The position numbers and the translations under genes are program-made. Shown here piece by piece: positions 44,647 to 54,804 of a DNA stretch of 64,000 bases (positions within the stretch are counted from its first letter, which is position 1; each line of letters opens with the position of its first letter). Under the pieces are notes generated by a model, which made no database searches, was not told the DNA's origin, and saw only the letters and a list, made by a program, of their open reading frames with translations. Origin of the DNA: Embiotoca jacksoni (taxonomy: Eukaryota > Chordata > Actinopteri > Embiotocidae); contig JAKOON010000050.1 in NCBI GenBank assembly GCA_022577435.1, forward strand, positions 1,842,001 through 1,906,000. The letters run 5' to 3'.

Positions 44647-45580
44647 AAACCATGCATATTTTCCTCCTTTCCCCAATTTCGACTGAGCGCTGCCTGCTTG
44701 CACCCTCCCTGTCACACGCGTACCTAATCCTAGGAGAGGATTGTCAAGAGTCCTATGCATAATGAAGGTGGATATTTCTCCTCTCATAAGTAGGCCAGGT
44801 AATGTGAAGTGTAACAGTGTGTTGCAGTTAGTACACCTTACGCAGCAACACAAATAAAGTGTTGTTTGATATTAAACACAAGCAGGGATGGAGGAATGTA
44901 GGAAGCGGTGCATGCAGCAGCGCGAGAGGATTATAGGGTTAGGCTGAGTGCCCATTCAGCACATCGCTGAGTTAAAACTCAGGAGAACTAAAGCGCACAG
45001 CAGCGTACGATTGATGATGTCTCTGAACAACGGGTTCCACTCGCTTCGATGAAATGAGTATAGGTCTGCCATATCATAGCTTTGATAACTGTCTTCCTGT
45101 GTATATCCTCGCCCCTAATGAAGCCAGAGTGAAAGGGTGAAGAGGTCGTGCGTCAGGGGTGTGGACCTCCAGCCCCAAAGCCTGCATTCATAACGGAAAG
45201 AGTCAGGGCAGCGTGAAAGGGAGGTCAAACGGTGGAGACAAAGTCCCTCTAAGAGCGGTACCACTCGGCAAAGTGTGCAAAAGGAATCTCAGGAGTGGCA
45301 ACGTTGAGAAAGGGATCCGCTCAGAAAATGAGAGACCGCCTGTGACCTGAGCTGTACGCAAGCAGCACACGACGTTTATATTTCAGCAGTAGGGCAAGCT
45401 GATCTGAGGAAGCGCATGGGATTGCCGTTGGGAAAAAAATCTCAAAGTTTGTCCACAGAGGATGAAGCTACCACCAAATGCATTATATTTATGTCCATGG
45501 ACAGACCCTACATATATTTCAAGCACTTTCAAACGTATACAGGATGATTTTCAAGTGACAATGTCGAATTTTCAAACAGG
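44647..45580. other. Non-genic unique DNA
   Basis: No gene recognised. Unique sequence up to the target-site duplication of the hAT element. Confidence 0.45.
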
Positions 45581-46821
45581 CTTTAAGTCAGGGGCGGGCT
45601 AACTTTTTGGCTCAGGGGCCACATTGACTTTTAAAATTTGACAGACGGGCCAGGCCAGCACCAGATGCATACGTATCAAACATAAACATAAAAAAAGGTA
45701 TGACAGTGTTAACACTTCCATTCACTTTTAGTGGGAACAGTGTTGTTGATCACCCTTCTTTGCCAGTGCATCGAAGTCTGGTGTTAGTTTTGTTGTGTGT
45801 TCTCAGAACAGATCTGAGGTGTTCATCACTCAACTGGGATCTGCGAGGTGCTTTGTTGGTGTTCATCACACTAAAAGTCTGTTCACACACGTACGTAGCG
45901 CCAAACAACACCAGCATCCTCTGTGACATCTTCTGGATGTTTGGAAATTTGGCTGCGTTTAATGAAGCATAAAACTCATCCAGTTTAAGAGAGTTGAACT
46001 TCTCCTTGAAGACGGTGTCCCCTTCAGGGACTCCACGGCCAAAAACTCCTCCGTTATCTCAAAATTGTCATTAATCCCTCTGATAAAAATTAAAAGCTGA
46101 GCGGTGTCCTTTATGTCATTACTTTCGTCCAGTGCCAAGAAATATCATGGAAATGACTCCGCTTTTTTGTTTAGCTTGGTAGCTAACTCTTCGTCACTGT
46201 CCTGCGTGATGAGCTCATGTTTTCTAACGTGTTCTTGCTCTCAGGACACCAGACACCTGCTGTCTCTACCACGCACTCTTTGAGAAACTCCCCTTCGGAG
46301 AAAGGCTTGAGCCTGCAAACTATCTGCTGACCTCCGAGCGGTCGCCGTCCGTTCCCGCGTTGACTGGTTGTTGGCGCAATGAGCATGCTCGGTGGAAAAG
46401 TGACGGCTGATGTTGTATTCCTTTAAAACCGCGACGGTTTCTTGGTAAATAAGACACACAGCCTTCGACCGGACTTCAGTGAAAAAGTATTTAGTCGTCC
46501 GTTCCATATTAAACACTCGGCGCTCGCTGTTGACTTTTCTTTTCTTTGGCCCGTTCATTGTTGCAGATGTGTTCAGAGCAGCAGCAGAGTAACAACAGAG
46601 AGCAGCCCGGCCTCCGCAAAATCAAGTCAACGTATCACTGCGCCAAGTGCGCCACCTGGTGGACCGCCAGGTATTACAGGACAAGGTCAAATGAATGCAG
46701 TCATAATTATGATATGATTTGATTTGGGCAATTCTGTACCAATCTTCGGCGGGCCGGATTAAAAAGACCAACGGGCCGGATGTGGCCCGCGGGCCGTAGT
46801 TTGCCCACCCCTGCTTTAAGT
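45581..46821 (-). mobile_element. Internally deleted hAT-superfamily DNA transposon with 8-bp TSD
   Basis: The element spans 45589-46813 (1225 bp). Its left end is CAGGGGCGGGCTAAC and the right end, read inward, CAGGGGTGGGCAAAC, giving a 15-bp terminal inverted repeat with two differences. It is flanked by a perfect 8-bp duplication CTTTAAGT (45581-45588 and 46814-46821), the target size of hAT elements. Subterminal GGGCCGG/GGCCCGCGGGCC words are packed inside the right end. The interior holds a broken transposase on the minus strand. Related fish elements encode a ZBED/GTF2IRD2-type transposase of roughly 600 residues; here more than half is missing, so the copy could move only with a transposase supplied elsewhere. 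Confidence 0.93.
45750..46558 (-). pseudogene. hAT (ZBED/GTF2IRD2-like) transposase, frameshifted and internally deleted
   Basis: The start ATG is at 46558-46556. The N-terminus (KYFFTEVRSKAVCLI... with HFSTEH) is the zinc-finger region of this family, but the second cysteine of the usual C-x2-C is tyrosine. After SLQAQ a deletion and frame change near 46310 leads to KPFSEGEFLKECVVETAG. A further shift follows TVTK, then an in-frame TGA at 46145-46147, then LALDESNDIKDTAQLLIF, which carries the first catalytic Asp region of the RNase H-like fold. Near 46000-46025 a large deletion joins to the C-terminal dimerisation motif (FGATYVCEQTFSVMNTNK, then APRRSQLSDEHLRSVLR), ending at a stop at 45752-45750. 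The other catalytic residues and the insertion domain are lost. Non-functional. Confidence 0.9.
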
Positions 46822-47555
46822 GATTAAAAGGTCAGTTCAACACTTACTGTGTAAAAATATCCAAGCTTTGAAAACCCTTTCTGCTTCTATCTATTGTCAG
46901 TACATAATATTGAGTTGTTTGAACATGTCTTGGAAATACTTTTCATATTGTAGCTTTGAGTTCATTAAGTCGTGAAACTTGCACATCAAATGTAGTTGAT
47001 GAAGTGTATATTGTCTGAGTGGGACTCGGTGGGAAATGGTAGGTTCAGTACCACGGACAGCGACTGAGGCTTGTAACTACTATCGTATAGTTGTGAAAAG
47101 AAGCTGGATAACCACAATGGCAGTGGTGATTCTTGGAATGATTAAGAACATAAAGTAATACATTGTTCAATGTAAAGAGTTATATGGCTATGTGAGAGTT
47201 TCATATTAAGTGTTTTAAGGTGATATCAGCAAGTGTCGACTCAATGCATTTTGCCTCCGGCAATTTGCCACAACAGCAAAGCATTTCCCTTGAAATAATT
47301 AACATCTGTATTCATTCATTTTTGATTTCACTTTTAAATTAATATTTTAATAATCCAGAGTATGATGAGGAGGGTTTATCACCTGCAGAAATTGTTTAGC
47401 AACTGTTTTGGGGGGGAAAAAAACTTAAAAGAAAAAAGTAAGCTTTGAAGTCAGCAGGTGTTTCACTCCACCGTACAGTGATTGATTGCTTCACGGTTAC
47501 TGAATATAAACGACACAGATAGGCTAAATAAAATGATTTGATTGCAGCAAAAAAG
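46822..47555. other. Non-genic unique DNA
   Basis: No gene recognised; G/A run GGGGGGGAAAAAAA near 47410-47423. Confidence 0.45.
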
Positions 47556-47700
47556 ACAAGTCAGTGAACTCTTATTAGGATAATGGCCCTAAGGAAATCC
47601 TTTATTCACTGCACTCTCCTATGAAAATGAGCCAAGAGGACATTAAATGGAACAGACCATTAAGAGGAGCACGCTTTTCATGAAGGAATGCTTGAAAAAT
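47556..47700. promoter_or_regulatory. Candidate conserved non-coding element
   Basis: Repeat-free block with CTCTTATTAGGATAATGGCC, ATCCTTTATTCACTGC, GACATTAAATGG and GACCATTAAGAGG. The word mix is CNE-like; evidence is composition only. Confidence 0.28.
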
Positions 47701-48875
47701 GTATGTTTTGTTCTGTCTCTTTTATAATTCAGATCTAGATTAAGTTAATATCCATTTAGTTTTTACTAGATTAAAAATGTGTTTAAAAAAGCACTATACA
47801 ATCAGTGGATGTTGACATTTTGTCCATGCCAACAGACATTAGATAAATTGCCATTGTTGTGTCGACAGTTTTAATACAGCTCATTCTCGTTACATCAACT
47901 GCACTCACAAATTTCCATTGAACCAGCACATGAGTCAGATGAAGCTCCCGTACTGTATATCCCTGCTGAAACCTCCAGCAGGAAGTCTTCTCGCCCCTTG
48001 GCCCACATCAGTGAACTGAAATGTCTGATAATGGCCCTGATCGACTCCTGGGTCATATGAGGATGGAGGAGGCATGAAATAAGAAAAAAACAAACTTGCG
48101 TTTAGTCAGCTATGTTGTGCAATGGGGCTCTCGGAGGGGAGTTTCAGGACCCTCGGCAGCACACATTCTCCACCGTATGTTAGTCTGACATTACAATCAA
48201 CAATAATGAATTACTTAATTATCTTCCCATTTTATCAAATGGCTTCTTTTCCCAAGGGCTGCTTGGTTCCTTGAAAAATCAGCAGTATATATATGTAGCC
48301 TATATCAGAATTAGGCTAATTATTATTTTGACCCAGTTTGTCTTTGTTTGCTTTCTCAGTACACTGCGTACAGATTAGACTGCTTCCTTCATGTGTATTC
48401 ACTGACAAGGCACACTATTTGTGAATGAATCATCTGTGCTGATCAACAATGAATATAAAAATAGCCAGGCATATTAACATCACTGTTACTGCCCTGTGAG
48501 GCAGGTGTTCTCAATGACTCAGATTTCACGCTAAAATGCTGGTATGACTGCGTTTTGTTAAAGGCTATTCATTGATTTGAAATCACGATTGGAAATTTAA
48601 ATCATACATCCAGGCCACGCTGTAGTGACTGAGATGGAGGACTCAGGAGAGGTTCGTCACGTTAAGAGGCCAAGGAAACAACTGGATAATAATTATAGAG
48701 AGAGACGGACAAAAGGAAATAAAGAAAAATCAGTGAAAGAAACAAGAATATTGCAAAATATGGAGCAAGTATGTCCAACAAAAGAAGCAGTATTGAGGGG
48801 AGGAGGGGGAGAGGGGGAGAATTAGTATGCAGCGATTGAGGAGGCCCCTTTGAGCCTTTCTCTTCCCTGCAGGAG
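47701..48875. other. Non-genic unique DNA
   Basis: No gene recognised. Unique DNA with purine-rich sequence at about 48690-48825. Words at 48185-48235 (CAACAATAATGAATTACTTAAT) are homeodomain-like. Confidence 0.42.
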
Positions 48876-49115
48876 CCCCATGTCACAACAAGGTAGTGAG
48901 CTGTTAATTGTGCCCGAAATAAAGACTCAGGCACAATGATATGCATAAATGCATTTATAAAGTAAAAACCTAAGCGCTAGGTCCAATTAACTATGCATGA
49001 GTTTTACCATTAATATTCCAAAGGAGCACAATTAGGTGAACAAGTGCCACAATCTATTAGCAGAGAGATTTTTGTTTAGAGTAATGAAATAGTCAGAAAC
49101 TTAGGGGAATAAACT
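48876..49115. promoter_or_regulatory. Candidate conserved non-coding element with POU-dimer type site
   Basis: ATGCATAAATGCAT (48941-48954) is two ATGCAT half-sites with a 2-bp spacer, the layout of a MORE+2 POU-dimer site; a third ATGCAT lies at 48993-48998 beside CCAATTAACT. A perfect inverted repeat ATTGTGCC/GGCACAAT (48907-48914, 48930-48937) sits just upstream. ACCATTAATATTCC and GCACAATTAGGTG follow. This is the best single-site regulatory signal in the window, consistent with a neural or pluripotency-type POU enhancer. Inference only. Confidence 0.42.
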
Positions 49116-49158
49116 TGTTTATTTTGGAGGGTTAAATGACACGTATATAACTTAGTAT

Positions 49159-49285
49159 AACACAAAGACTGGAAATGATGAAATCACTGGCATGGTTCTG
49201 TCCAAAAGTAACAAACTCAGCCTACCAGCGCACATAAAGCTCACTGCATGCTACATCTTCTGTGTTTAGTCTGTACTGACAGGCA
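49159..49285 (-). repeat. Foldback-family fish repeat, fragment
   Basis: Read on the plus strand it gives AACACAAAGACTGGAAATG, TGGTTCTGTCCAAAAGTAAC, CAGCCTACCAGCGCA and AAAGCTCACT, then TGCTACATCTTCTGTGTTTA and CTGTACTGAC, which are the reverse-orientation words of the family at 18990-19282. Divergence is considerable. Confidence 0.6.
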
Positions 49286-50495
49286 GATTTATTTATTTTT
49301 CTGGGTATTTCCATTGCAGACAAAATCAAAACAGCTATTAATACATCTGAATAAATCCGACTGCTGTAGCTCCCGCTATGTGCTACATCGGTTGCGAACC
49401 ATTATTTACTGCCCAGTGGCTGACGCAAACTGAAAATGCACCAATATGTTATTTGGTTAATTAAGCTGTCTTTCAAGTGTGAAGCACGTCTCTGATTAAA
49501 ATTCTGAGTGGAGATGACCCAGAGGTGAAGAGAGACCCAACGCATCTGTATTGAGATAAGACGAGATTCAGACAAGCAGATGAGGATTTATTCAGTGTGA
49601 AGTGCATGGGGAAAAAGTGGCCATGATAAAAGCGATGTAGCGCATTCCTTCGGCTGTCTGCCAGGGATTTGTTTTCATCAATGGAGGGAAACTAACTCTG
49701 TGTGGTATTGGCCTTAATAGCAAGCAAACAAAGAAATATATGTTTGAAATCAGATAACCGCTAAACATTGACTCTTTATTTCTCTTTATTTTTCTGGACT
49801 GCACAAAATAAAAGAGTCCTCTAATCAAAGAAAGGAAGCTCCCTTCAATTCAGTTGTATTGTGCTTTGTTTAAATTGAAAATTAACGGTAATGTTTCTGG
49901 TTGGCACTGAGTTCCTAAAAAAAATATCTTTCTTGGCTGTGATTGCAGTCTGGGAACCCTGTTCACATTAATGTTCGCTGTTAATGACCAATCACTAGCC
50001 AGTGACAGCAGTTAAATACAATTACGTTGAATTTGAGGGTTCTTTTTTATTTTATTTTATTTTTAAATGTAGTTGCAGCTTGATAGTTTTGGTCAATTTT
50101 GGCGCATATAATGGTCGGTGCCGATTGGTTAAAGGCTGCTCCAGTAGTTTCAAACGTCGAATGCCACTACCGGAAACGATTTGTGAATTTGGGTCTGAAA
50201 ACTTAGGCCAATGGTTGTGGCCCAATGTATCACAAAACCTTTCCAGGAAAGCCAAGCTGGCTGACTACTGTATGAAAACAAGATGTGCTGTACGGTTAGG
50301 CTGTGTTGCTAGCCAAAGCCACCCCTGGGTGCTTTCCTAAGTGGCTGATCTTTTCATGTGGTTGTCATCTGTGTCGGTAATGTTAAGTAGCTGTGTTTTC
50401 TGTTCACTGCGGAAAGAGCACACTCCATCCAGTCACCTTATGATTTGTTGAGGTACCATGACAACCTGGGAAAAGGGAAGATCTCTCGTGTTTGT
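49286..50495. other. Non-genic unique DNA
   Basis: No gene recognised. TTTTATTTTATTTTATTTTT near 50045-50065 is a short TTTTA tract. A 112-codon frame at 50002-50340 is unrecognised. Unique blocks near 49480-49720 are weakly CNE-like. Confidence 0.42.
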
Positions 50496-50640
50496 GTCTT
50501 TAGGGATTTGAATGTGGCCCACGAGGAGGTGAGAGAGGGTTATACAATTGCTGGATAATTAGCATTTGGGTTTGAGATCTAATTGGGGTCTTGGAAGTGT
50601 GAGCTCTTCAGGTAACAGTGCTACCGAAGTTTTCGCTGAT
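50496..50640. promoter_or_regulatory. Candidate conserved non-coding element
   Basis: TACAATTGCTGGATAATTAG (about 50543-50562) followed by CATTTGGG and GAGATCTAATTGGGG gives three homeodomain-type cores in about 50 bp of otherwise unique sequence. Enhancer role inferred. Confidence 0.32.
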
Positions 50641-51335
50641 GAGTGGTGACTGACAAGCAGAGTCAAAGAAGAGGGCTGGCAGGCAGGTGACTTCTCTTTT
50701 TAAATTATTGATTTCAATCTGTGATTATTATACAAATGATTTACCTCACTTTGTGTCAATGGGTCCTGAAATACATTTTTAAAACATATATCTTAGCTTT
50801 TTATTGTAAAATCAGGTCAGAGTGAAAAATTTACTTATTTGTGCACACCGGTAAATAATCTGAGCACAAATTATACGTTATTTGAGGATTAGTACTTAAT
50901 TCCCTCAAAGTAATACTCGTGTTTTATATTATGTGTTTTATATTAACACTATAACTGACCAGACAGCAACTTGAGGGAATATTTGTTAATTTTATATTTT
51001 TGAATATTTCATAAGCACTAATTGTTAGATTATAAGGGAAAAAATAAGGTATTTTATGGGTACAAGTTGTTCATTCATCATTACAAATTACTAATAGATG
51101 CACACAAATGATAGAAAAAATGTACCCCTTTCAAATACAGGGCCCCGTAGTACGCTGGCTCCGGTCAGGAAAAAACTGCCAAATCAAAATCCTTGATTCA
51201 AATACCCTGACTACAAGGGAAACGGACAATAGAGATGCAATAAAAAATAAAAAAATTATGATATCAATGCTCAGGGCCAAAGAAGCTCATAAAGAGAGCA
51301 GTGACTTAAAATGTGGCCCACTGTGGGTTTTTTTT
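50641..51335. other. Non-genic AT-rich unique DNA
   Basis: AT-rich, especially 50700-51110. No gene recognised. Confidence 0.45.
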
Positions 51336-51460
51336 CTGAAGTAATGACAGCTGTAATATAGCTGATGAAATCGGGACCCCATGGGCTGGAATTCAGAAGG
51401 AGAAGGCATAAAAGCCTTGCCACTGGCTTTTCTCACAATGCAATAACCTAAAATGCCACC
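51336..51460. promoter_or_regulatory. Candidate conserved non-coding element
   Basis: TAATGACAGCTGTAATATAG contains a TGACAGCTGT word (TGACAG, MEIS/PKNOX-like, overlapping a CAGCTG E-box), followed by repeat-free mixed sequence. Weak evidence. Confidence 0.25.
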
Positions 51461-51596
51461 GAAATCAGGTAGGTTTTATATTCATAGTTTCTACAGGAAG
51501 GGCCACACAAACTCAAACCGCACCGTCATTACCTACCACCAGTACCATCATTCACTGTTTGGTTTTTGTCTTGTTTGAACAATACGTCATAGCCAC
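51461..51596. other. Non-genic unique DNA
   Basis: Short stretch without features. Confidence 0.4.
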
Positions 51597-51664
51597 ATGC
51601 ATCCATCCGATTTTCCTGCCATGAAAACCGATTAAGGAAAGCCAGTCACAGGGTGTCGCGGTGA
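51597..51664 (-). repeat. 3' end fragment of the tRNA-derived SINE-like repeat
   Basis: CATGCATCCATCC, then GATTTTCCTGCC, CCGATTAAGG and CAGGGTGTCGCGG is the reverse complement, with insertions, of the end of the family (CGACCCTG ... GGATAAGCGG ... GGATGGATGG). It is the opposite orientation to the copy at 5010-5272. Confidence 0.5.
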
Positions 51665-53227
51665 GGGAAGGCAGAGAGGATTGTCTGCTATCCCACACAT
51701 GGCGGCCCAGCCACTACACTGAATTAGACGTGGAATGAGATGTTTTGTTGGTGTTATTATGCTCACATTACGCGGATTGCTAGATCTTCCCCACTGGGCC
51801 CAGTGGGCTTAGAGGCTGAGGGAGGGGGAGAGAAAGGAGACGGAGGCAAGAAAACCTGCCAAAAAACAGCTGCCTGGCAAAATGACAGATTCTCTGGGTT
51901 TATTTAGGGAGGGGAAGGAATAGGATTGGGTATGGAGATGGAAGAAAATTGGAATAATCAGGTCCTAATGTGCTGGGGCTTGCAAACATTTCTGGCCCTA
52001 TTACGTTGAATGAAATAAAAATAAAAAAGCAAAAACAAAATGTCAGGCTTCTCACTACTTCTCCCTAAAACATTAAGATGATTAAGCCTCTTCAGTGGTG
52101 GGAAAAAAAAACAATGGCACTTGAAATAAGCTGTGGCAGTTGAGCCATGGTCTTGGAATATTAATTGCAGCTCGAGCAGCCGGGTTTTCAGTTTTGTGGG
52201 CACACAGCTGTGAAGCTTTTTATTATTTTTCTTCTCCATTTCCTTTCTCGGCTGTTTGTTGTCTGTGCCTGATTAATTCTGGTCTTCTTACTACTGAATT
52301 AGTTCTAAAAAGGCAGCTTTGTTTTAATAGCTATAATAAGCACAAATGCAAATATTCTCCAGAGATGATACTGATATAATTGAACTACTTGTTTTTTTCC
52401 ATATTTATTAACCAACTAAAGGTCTGATTGGCTTGCTCACTAAACTGGGGTTAATGTAAACCACATAGGCGGCAGTGTGTTTGGAGCATGTCTCCATGAT
52501 GTGAAAGACACACAACACTGACTGGCACAGAGGTGGTGTCTTACATAATGAACTTGATTCAATACAGCATCCCTCATGTCACTCAATATTTAATCAACGC
52601 AGACTTTAAATAATGACTTTGTCATGCAGCACAGAAACAGCAACTGGGATTTGAGCTCAGTAGGGACAATCACATTGAGTAATATTCCTTCCGCCCAGTG
52701 ACTTTGCCGGAAATGGTACCATGTCTCGGTGAGACTGGTTATGAGTCCGATTACTCCTGAGCAATCGCGTCCAACGCAATAACCTCTGCATTTATAATAG
52801 GGTGTTTACAGAAAAAAAGGCCAGACAATTATTTTTTTTATGATTATACCGCGGTGGATGTGAATGATAATCGCCATTCAAGGTGAAAAAGGTGGGGTTG
52901 TTTTTTTTGTTGTTAAATGGAATCTAAAGCCTGTCACTGAGCAGTCACTTCTCGGTGAAAACACTTACACCTGTGACGTACATACAAAAACCCACCCTCC
53001 TCTCTTTTGACTTTAGCTCTTGAAAACACTTACGTCTGCCCCTGATAGTTTTAAAAAAAAAGGCCTGTAGAAGTTGAGTGCGACTGTGCAGTTCAATGCC
53101 AACGGCTGACAAATGCGTTGTGAGGGAGGCAGGCGGTGGCTGGCTGGCACTGGGTCTTTTAATTGGAAGCCGTGAAGGAGTGCTCGTAACTTACCTGAGA
53201 TTCCAATCGACAAAGGGATCCTTTAGT
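51665..53227. other. Non-genic unique DNA
   Basis: No gene recognised. Includes GA-rich sequence at about 51818-51850 and short A/T runs. A 93-codon minus-strand frame at 51958-52239 is unrecognised. Confidence 0.45.
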
Positions 53228-53250
53228 GGGGTGGGGGTGGGGGGGGGGGT
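53228..53250 (+). repeat. G-rich tract, G-quadruplex-type
   Basis: GGGG-T-GGGGG-T-G11-T pattern contains at least four G3+ runs with one-base loops on the plus strand, meeting the usual quadruplex pattern. Confidence 0.85.
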
Positions 53251-53374
53251 GCAGGGCAGGCGTCCGGATGCCCCGATCGATGACTGCCATCTTTTACACC
53301 ACAGGAGGGCAGGGCCCACAGTGACCAAGACCGTGAGAACAAAATTATAGCTATTTGAACGAAAATAGAGTAAT

Positions 53375-53387
53375 GGGGGGGGGGGGG
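53375..53387 (+). repeat. G13 homopolymer
   Basis: Uninterrupted run of 13 G, about 125 bp after the G-quadruplex-type tract. Confidence 0.95.
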
Positions 53388-53457
53388 CATGTTGAGATGG
53401 AGACCAGGGAGAGAGGCCCCTCCTGGAAAAATCAATGCTAATGACTAGTGAGTGCCG

Positions 53458-53561
53458 GCACACGCACACACACACTTCTACACACCCGAGTGCACACACT
53501 TGTATACATAAACGCAAAGGACACATTATGCAATTTACCCGTAACCTGTGGGGGCACAGAT

Positions 53562-53607
<46 letters not shown>
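53458..53607 (+). repeat. Imperfect CA words and (CA)22 microsatellite
   Basis: Interrupted CA words at about 53458-53500 precede a pure CA tract at 53563-53607. The minus-strand Cys-Val frame over this tract is an artefact. Confidence 0.95.
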
Positions 53608-53611
<4 letters not shown>

Positions 53612-54408
53612 ATGATTTCATCCTTCTCATGCACGCACAAGCACCTAGAGCCATTTTAGGCCGGTTGTTGCATCAGCAGTGTAAATGACTGACATCCAAT
53701 TAAAACACTGTTAAGGAAGCTGTAGTGATTACTGTCTCTGGAGCTCATCGATTGTGGATGGGCGCAGCTGTCTCATTACGCTGCTAACTACCTTGGCTTA
53801 TTTTTATTTATCTATTTCTTTATTTATCTCTCCCTCCTACACTCACCATCGCTAACGGTGTGGCATTGACCTTTTCAGCACCCCCTGCCACTCTTGACTT
53901 ATGTCTCTCTAACTCTCACTCTATGGTGGCAGCTTGAGGACGGAACGTGAAGAAGGTTGGTTGGTTGGTAAAGTGCGTCGCCGTGCTGATGTATTCGGAG
54001 GAGATAGATTAGATAGCTGATGTATGCACGTGTTGCTTTCTCAGCAAACTCTCCGGGAGTGGAAAAAAAGGCAGAGCGGAATGACGTCAGGAGAAATAAA
54101 AGAGACGGGAGAAAATAACTTATTTGGCACTTTGTCCCATATGGACAAAAATACAGACGGAGAGAATAGAAAATCTGACTTCCTTCAAGCATTCATAAAT
54201 TTAATGAGAAGCTCTCGAAAAAATGAACTTGCAGAAAGATTGCCAGCAGGTGGTATACAGAATCTGCAGAGCTACAAAGAAAGTCTTTAATCTTTAGGAG
54301 TCTCTAAAACTCCACCATAACATCATCATTAATGTTGAAGTACAGGTACGCGCAGTCCGACTTTAAAATTAACTAGACCTGGTACAGTCAGTATTCAAAA
54401 GTAAAAGT

Positions 54409-54410
<2 letters not shown>
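53608..54410. other. Non-genic unique DNA
   Basis: Contains TTTATTTATCTATTTCTTTATTTATC at about 53798-53828 (tetranucleotide-like) and GGTTGGTTGGTTGG near 53954-53968. No gene recognised. Confidence 0.45.

Positions 54411-54450
<40 letters not shown>
54411..54450 (+). repeat. (GT)20 microsatellite
   Basis: Pure GT tract of 40 bp followed by a pyrimidine-rich TTTCTTTCTCTC stretch. Frames reading Cys-Val in all three phases are artefacts. Confidence 0.97.
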
Positions 54451-54452
<2 letters not shown>

Positions 54453-54781
54453 GTGTCCCTTTCTTTCTCTCTGTCCTCTTCCTCCCCACTGCTCTTTATA
54501 CAAGCGCTGGCCCAATTTCTCTGCAAACAATTGGACGGAATCAGCTGTCTTTTGCAAAGCTCTGCTTGTTTCGACCTCGGTGCAGGAAGCTCTCCAGAGC
54601 CCTTCGCACTGGTAATGAAGTACATGCAGTACTCACGTGCTAAACACCTGTACTCCATTATGCACGTAGTAGGCAGAAGCCATAAACAGATTTTCAGGTT
54701 TGGTATGACTATAGTGATGCGTGCTGCATTGAAATCATGCAGGTGCAAAACCAGCAGATGTGCAAATGCACTTGCAATGCC
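54451..54781. other. Non-genic unique DNA
   Basis: Pyrimidine-rich first, then unique sequence. No gene recognised. Confidence 0.4.
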
Positions 54782-54804
54782 TTTTTTTTTTTTTTTTTTT
54801 TTTT
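54782..54804 (+). repeat. T23 homopolymer
   Basis: Uninterrupted run of 23 T without a recognisable retroposed body beside it. Confidence 0.95.

Noticed and set aside
53191..53607. 138-codon minus-strand frame beginning with Cys-Val repeats
   Set aside because: N-terminal part is the (CA)22 tract and the C-terminal part the G-rich tracts; not a gene.
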